Part shown: one piece after another, positions 60,321-64,000 of the stretch | How positions within the stretch are numbered: the stretch's first letter is position 1 | Layout: each line of letters opens with the position of its first letter | NCBI GenBank assembly: GCA_002483285.1 | Contig: DLHP01000043.1 | Coordinates: 216,680-280,679, forward strand | DNA from: Flavobacterium sp. UBA7665 | GTDB lineage: Bacteria > Bacteroidota > Bacteroidia > Flavobacteriales > Flavobacteriaceae | Direction: 5' to 3' | DNA length: 64,000 bases | The notes under the pieces: generated by a model | What the model saw: the letters and a program-made list of their open reading frames with translations, nothing else | What the model was told of the DNA's origin: nothing | Database searches by the model: none | Translations under genes and position numbers: made by a program

Positions 60321-62504
60321 ATGAGTAATAAACCAAAAAAGTTTGGAAAAAATACTAAAACGTTCTCCGAGAAAATTTTAAAGATACTATCCAAAAATGC
60401 CAATGTCGGCTACAACTACAAACAGATTGCCGCCATTTTAGAGCTCGACGATACCAAGAGCCGAAACGAAATCATCAAAGACCTTAAGATTCTCGCCGCA
60501 CAAAAAGTCATCATTGAATCCGAACCCGGAAAATACCTCGTCAAGGCCATCAGCCAAGACTATTACGAAGGTACGATTGACATGACCACGCGAAAAACAG
60601 CCTATTTCATCAGCGAAGAATTTGAGGAAGATGTTTTCATCCCAACCAACAACCTTAACCATGCCTTAGACAAGGACAAAGTCAAGGTTTATGTTTACAA
60701 CCGACGCAAAGGCAAACGTCCCGAAGGTGAAGTGATTGAAGTGCTCGAGCGTGCCAAAACCGATTTTGTAGGTGTGATCGACATCCAAAAGAATTTTGCA
60801 TTTGTCACTACGGCCAATGCCAAAATGTACACCGATATTTTCATCCCAAAAGATAAAATCGGCGAAGCAGAAAATGGCGATGTCGTAATTGCGCATATTG
60901 AAGACTGGCCTAAGAAAGCCGATAGCCCGTTTGGATCGATCATCAAAGTCCTCGGGAAACCCGGCGAGCACAATACCGAAATCCATGCGATTTTAGCCGA
61001 ATACGGACTGCCTTACGATTTCCCAATCGAGGTAGAAGTATTTGCACAGAAACTCGATACCTCCATCCAACAAAGCGAGATTGACAAGCGCCGTGACATG
61101 CGCGACACACTGACATTCACCATTGACCCAAAAGATGCCAAAGATTTTGACGATGCCTTGTCGTTTAAAAAACTCGACAACGGCAACTATGAAATCGGGA
61201 TCCACATTGCCGACGTTTCGTATTATTTAGAAGAAGGAACCTTGCTTGACGACGAAGCCTATCAACGCGCCACGTCGGTTTATCTTGTAGATCGCGTGGT
61301 ACCAATGTTGCCCGAAGTGCTCTCTAATTTTGCGTGTTCGCTTCGTCCGAATGAAGAAAAATACACCTTCTCTGCAATTTTTGAAATCAATGAAAAAGCG
61401 CAAGTAATCAACCAATGGTTTGGCCGTACCGTGATTTATTCGGACCAACGATTTGCGTACGAGGAAGCGCAGTACATTATAGAAACTAAAGACGATACGA
61501 TTCCGGCCGAAACTTCGATTACCGGACAAGCGTATCAGGTTAAAAAAGAAATTGTCGACGCGACACTAAAATTAGATGAGCTCGCCAAAAAACTCCGCAA
61601 AGAGCGCATGGCGAACGGAGCGATTTCTTTTGATAAAGTAGAAGTCAAATTCAATCTCAACGAACAAGGCGAACCAGAAGGCGTGTATTTCAAAATATCT
61701 AAAGATGCGAACCACCTGATCGAAGAATTCATGCTTTTGGCCAATAAAAAAGTGGCAGAATTCATAGGGAAACAGAAGAAGACTTTTGTGTACAGAATCC
61801 ACGACGAACCCAACGAAGACAAGCTCATCAACCTGCAAACCATCATTTCTAAGTTTGGTTACAAGATTGATTTTAGGTCCAAGAAAGACATCTCGCAATC
61901 GCTCAACCAATTGCTCAACGATGTAAACGGTAAAAAAGAGCAAAACCTTGTAGATACTTTGACGATTAGAAGTATGAGCAAGGCCAAATATTCTACAGAA
62001 AACATCGGCCATTACGGGCTGGCGTTTGATTATTATTCACACTTCACTTCGCCGATTCGTCGTTATCCCGATGTTATGGTGCACCGTCTGCTGCAGTATT
62101 ATCTCGATGGCGGTAAATCGGTCAGCGCCGAAGTGTACGAGGAAAAATGTGAGCATTCGTCAACCATGGAAGGCTTGGCCACCAATGCCGAGCGAGACAG
62201 CGTCAAGTACATGCAGATCAAATACATGCAGGACCACCAGGACGAGGAATTCCTGGGTGTGATTTCGGGCGTGACCGAATGGGGTATTTACGTGGAAATC
62301 ATTTCCAACAAATGTGAAGGCATGTGCCGCATCCGTGAAATCCGAGACGATTATTACACTTTCGACGACAAGCAATATGCACTTGTGGGTGAAATATCCA
62401 AAAACGTCTTGCAACTCGGCGACGAAGTTTGGGTCAAGGTCAAGAATGCCGATTTGGTCAAGAAACAACTCGATTTCAATTACATCAGAAAGAACGAAAA
62501 CTAA
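60321..62504 (+). CDS. rnr: Ribonuclease R
   Basis: This 727-residue 3'-5' exoribonuclease of the RNB/RNR family has an N-terminal winged-helix (KILKILSKNANVGYNYKQIA) and cold-shock domains (about 75-250). The RNB catalytic domain shows FTIDPKDAKDFDDALSF, with the metal-binding aspartates near residue 280, and HYGLAFDYYSHFTSPIRRYPD later. A C-terminal S1 domain carries FLGVISGVTEWGIYVEI. The ATG at 60321 is chosen; a TTG 21 codons upstream opens the frame. It degrades structured RNA in the cytoplasm. Confidence 0.95.
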   Translation: MSNKPKKFGKNTKTFSEKILKILSKNANVGYNYKQIAAILELDDTKSRNEIIKDLKILAAQKVIIESEPGKYLVKAISQDYYEGTIDMTTRKTAYFISEEFEEDVFIPTNNLNHALDKDKVKVYVYNRRKGKRPEGEVIEVLERAKTDFVGVIDIQKNFAFVTTANAKMYTDIFIPKDKIGEAENGDVVIAHIEDWPKKADSPFGSIIKVLGKPGEHNTEIHAILAEYGLPYDFPIEVEVFAQKLDTSIQQSEIDKRRDMRDTLTFTIDPKDAKDFDDALSFKKLDNGNYEIGIHIADVSYYLEEGTLLDDEAYQRATSVYLVDRVVPMLPEVLSNFACSLRPNEEKYTFSAIFEINEKAQVINQWFGRTVIYSDQRFAYEEAQYIIETKDDTIPAETSITGQAYQVKKEIVDATLKLDELAKKLRKERMANGAISFDKVEVKFNLNEQGEPEGVYFKISKDANHLIEEFMLLANKKVAEFIGKQKKTFVYRIHDEPNEDKLINLQTIISKFGYKIDFRSKKDISQSLNQLLNDVNGKKEQNLVDTLTIRSMSKAKYSTENIGHYGLAFDYYSHFTSPIRRYPDVMVHRLLQYYLDGGKSVSAEVYEEKCEHSSTMEGLATNAERDSVKYMQIKYMQDHQDEEFLGVISGVTEWGIYVEIISNKCEGMCRIREIRDDYYTFDDKQYALVGEISKNVLQLGDEVWVKVKNADLVKKQLDFNYIRKNEN

Positions 62505-62516
62505 AATTTTGCTATC

Positions 62517-63194
62517 ATGAAAAACGTTTTAAACACTATGATACTGGTGATTTTAACGGCGCCTTTGTGTCATGGACAAATCAAGAAGAATGTCGGCGAA
62601 TTCACCAAAATCAAAACTTTCGACCAGATTACCGTGACCCTTGTCCCGTCTGATGAAGAACGCGTTGAGATTACCGGAAGCCGCAGCAACGATGCCGAAA
62701 TCATTAATAAGAATGGCGAACTCAAAATCAGGATGCGGACCGGAAAATTGCTCGACGGCGAATCCATAGACGCCAAAGTGTTCTTCAAGCAACTTACCGA
62801 TATCGATGCCAACGAAGGCTCGTTCATAGGTTGCGACAAACCGTTCAAACAGGAATTCATCTACGCTTCGGCACAAGAAGGCGCCGAAGTCAAGATAACC
62901 ACCGATACACAGCAAACCCGAATCAGGGCCGCTACCGGCGGGAAAATAAAAGTGTCCGGAACCACCAAAGACCTTGATGTAAAACTGGGCGCCGGCGGAA
63001 TCCTCGAAGCTAAAGGTCTCAAATCGGTTACAGCAGCGGTCGATGTCAAAGCCGGTGGCGAGGCGCAAGTACGCGCTTCAGAATCGGTAGACGCCCATGT
63101 GACCGCCGGCGGAAAAATCATGATTTACGGCAGCCCGAAGCGGGTAGAAAGAAAAACAACCTTGGGCGGAAAAATCGAGGAAATCCACGAATAG
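62517..63194 (+). CDS. Head GIN domain-containing protein (DUF2807)
   Basis: This 225-residue exported protein has a signal peptide (MKNVLNTMILVILTAPLCHG). A DUF2807 'head GIN' beta-helix domain follows, starting VGEFTKIKTFDQITVTLVPS and carrying several short GG-rich turns (AATGGKIKVSG, VKAGGEAQV, TAGGKIMIYG). The family is common in Bacteroidota and is thought to act at the cell envelope; the function is unknown. It follows rnr by 12 bases and is probably co-transcribed. Confidence 0.9.
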   Translation: MKNVLNTMILVILTAPLCHGQIKKNVGEFTKIKTFDQITVTLVPSDEERVEITGSRSNDAEIINKNGELKIRMRTGKLLDGESIDAKVFFKQLTDIDANEGSFIGCDKPFKQEFIYASAQEGAEVKITTDTQQTRIRAATGGKIKVSGTTKDLDVKLGAGGILEAKGLKSVTAAVDVKAGGEAQVRASESVDAHVTAGGKIMIYGSPKRVERKTTLGGKIEEIHE

Positions 63195-63256
63195 CCTAAA
63201 AATAGGATTGGCTTTTTAAATTTTAAATTATATTTGTTAAAACCATTATTCATTCG

Positions 63257-63940
63257 ATGATCGAAGATATTTTTGCGGCCATTCCACTCGGGTTTTTTCT
63301 GTCATTTATGATAGGACCCGTTTTTTTTGTGTTGCTCGAGACCAGTGTGGTCAAGGGTTTCCGCGCCGCATTGGTTTTTGATTTGGGTGTGGTTTTGGCC
63401 GATATAATCTTTATCCTGATTGCTTATTTTAGTAGTTATCGCCTAATCGAAGCCATCAAGGATGATCCGGCTTTGTTTGTTTTTGGCGGCCTGGTGATGC
63501 TCACTTACGGCATCATTTCGTTTGTCAAGAACAAGAAAGCCAAGAAAAATATTGATCCCGAAGACCCCGAAGAACTCGCCAAAAACAATTACGTATCGTT
63601 ATTTTTTAAAGGTTTTTTCCTCAATTTCATCAACATCGGCGTACTCGGATTCTGGCTCGCCATCCTCATTACTGTTGGCCCGAAATTGCAACTCGATGCC
63701 ACGCGCATGTTTACTTTTTTCACTACGGTAATCCTGAGTTATTTTGTCACAGATATCTTCAAAATCCTGCTGGCCAAACAATTGCGCAACCAACTCAATC
63801 CGCACAACATTCTTTTGATCAAGAAAGTGATCAGCGTAATCTTAATTATCTCGGGTATCTTCCTGCTTTCGCAAGGTTGGTTTCCTAAGGAGCGTAAGAT
63901 TATGGATAAGGCTTTGGATAAGTTGGAGCATAAGGAGTAG
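63257..63940 (+). CDS. LysE family translocator
   Basis: This 227-residue protein has six hydrophobic segments and the LysE/RhtB signature near its start, IPLGFFLSFMIGPVFFVLLE, followed by DLGVVLADIIFILIAYF. A charged cytoplasmic loop (KNKKAKKNIDPEDPEE) separates the helices after residue 90. It should export an amino acid or related small molecule across the inner membrane. It follows the head-GIN gene by 62 bases on the same strand. The substrate cannot be predicted. Confidence 0.9.
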   Translation: MIEDIFAAIPLGFFLSFMIGPVFFVLLETSVVKGFRAALVFDLGVVLADIIFILIAYFSSYRLIEAIKDDPALFVFGGLVMLTYGIISFVKNKKAKKNIDPEDPEELAKNNYVSLFFKGFFLNFINIGVLGFWLAILITVGPKLQLDATRMFTFFTTVILSYFVTDIFKILLAKQLRNQLNPHNILLIKKVISVILIISGIFLLSQGWFPKERKIMDKALDKLEHKE

Positions 63941-63949
63941 TTTTTTTGG

Positions 63950-64000
63950 GAGCTGGTTCCCGCTTTGCGCTGCTATCTTTTGCGCTCGTGCCTCGCTGCA
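63950..64000. repeat. Partial intergenic element at the right edge
   Basis: After the LysE-type stop comes GGGAGCTGGTTCCCGCTTTG and then GCGCTGCTATC. The segment 63962-63977 is the reverse complement of 58513-58528 with one mismatch. It resembles GC-rich intergenic elements I recall from flavobacterial genomes. It is cut by the window edge, so extent and copy number are unknown. Confidence 0.45.

Noticed and set aside
1..64000. tRNA or rRNA genes
   Set aside because: Intergenic gaps are short; none showed a cloverleaf pattern, a TTCGA/TTCAA loop with CCA-type acceptor context, or rRNA-like sequence.

Overview
The window looks like a chromosomal segment of a member of the Flavobacteriaceae (Bacteroidota), probably Flavobacterium or a close relative. 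Three things suggest this. Several secreted proteins end in type IX secretion (T9SS) C-terminal sorting domains. Many genes are preceded by the Bacteroidota -7 element TAnnTTTG rather than by a clear Shine-Dalgarno sequence. Family-restricted proteins (DUF4254, DUF6427-like, DUF6341-like, DUF6909-like) sit next to housekeeping genes in a typical flavobacterial arrangement. Product names rest on recognition of motifs and families by eye; no database search was possible.

Layout. 1-5.5 kb: a partial lipoprotein, a GT9 heptosyltransferase-like protein, a DUF4254 protein, upp, two small membrane proteins and purD. 5.6-18.9 kb: a surface-polysaccharide locus, nearly all on the minus strand. It holds an adenylate-forming CapK-like enzyme, glycosyltransferases, the initiating sugar-phosphate transferase, a UDP-glucuronate decarboxylase, two Wzy/WaaL-type membrane proteins, a hexapeptide acyltransferase, a Wzx flippase and a GT39 protein. 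19.1-28.9 kb: a second glycan cassette. A six-gene overlapping operon encodes an SDR protein, a TIM-barrel isomerase, two GT2 enzymes, a 1219-residue membrane protein and a FAD oxidoreductase. It is followed by a lipoprotein whose C-terminal domain matches the tail of the 1219-residue protein. 28.9-32.2 kb: a T9SS-exported sugar dehydrogenase, a GT2 enzyme and a methyltransferase. 32.5-45.8 kb: two plus-strand tandem paralogous CotH/lamin-tail surface proteins, the second 3294 residues long with 25 Ig-like repeats. 45.9-49.1 kb: rfbD, rfbC, rfbA and a Wzz-like protein. 49.1-59.1 kb: DUF6909-like, a carboxypeptidase-regulatory-domain protein, GH3, M23 peptidase, tatA, a methyltransferase, a second GT9, tex and rpiB. 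59.1-59.87 kb: an AT-rich non-coding region with DnaA-box-like sites. 59.9-64 kb: a DUF2007 protein, rnr, a head-GIN protein and a LysE-type exporter.

Together, the 6.9-31.5 and 45.9-49.1 kb genes can supply nucleotide sugars (UDP-xylose, part of dTDP-rhamnose), start a lipid-linked glycan, extend, flip, polymerise and decorate it. The CotH proteins and the dehydrogenase are T9SS cargo at the cell surface.

Most unusual items: (1) the 19.1-27.8 kb operon plus lipoprotein sharing a domain I cannot name; (2) the 25-repeat adhesin-like protein with two repeat subclasses; (3) an oriC-like region between rpiB and rnr, preceded by a small predicted transcript with a UUCG hairpin terminator; (4) period-7 palindromic elements fitted exactly between genes; (5) a duplicated and truncated 5' end of the DUF2007 gene.
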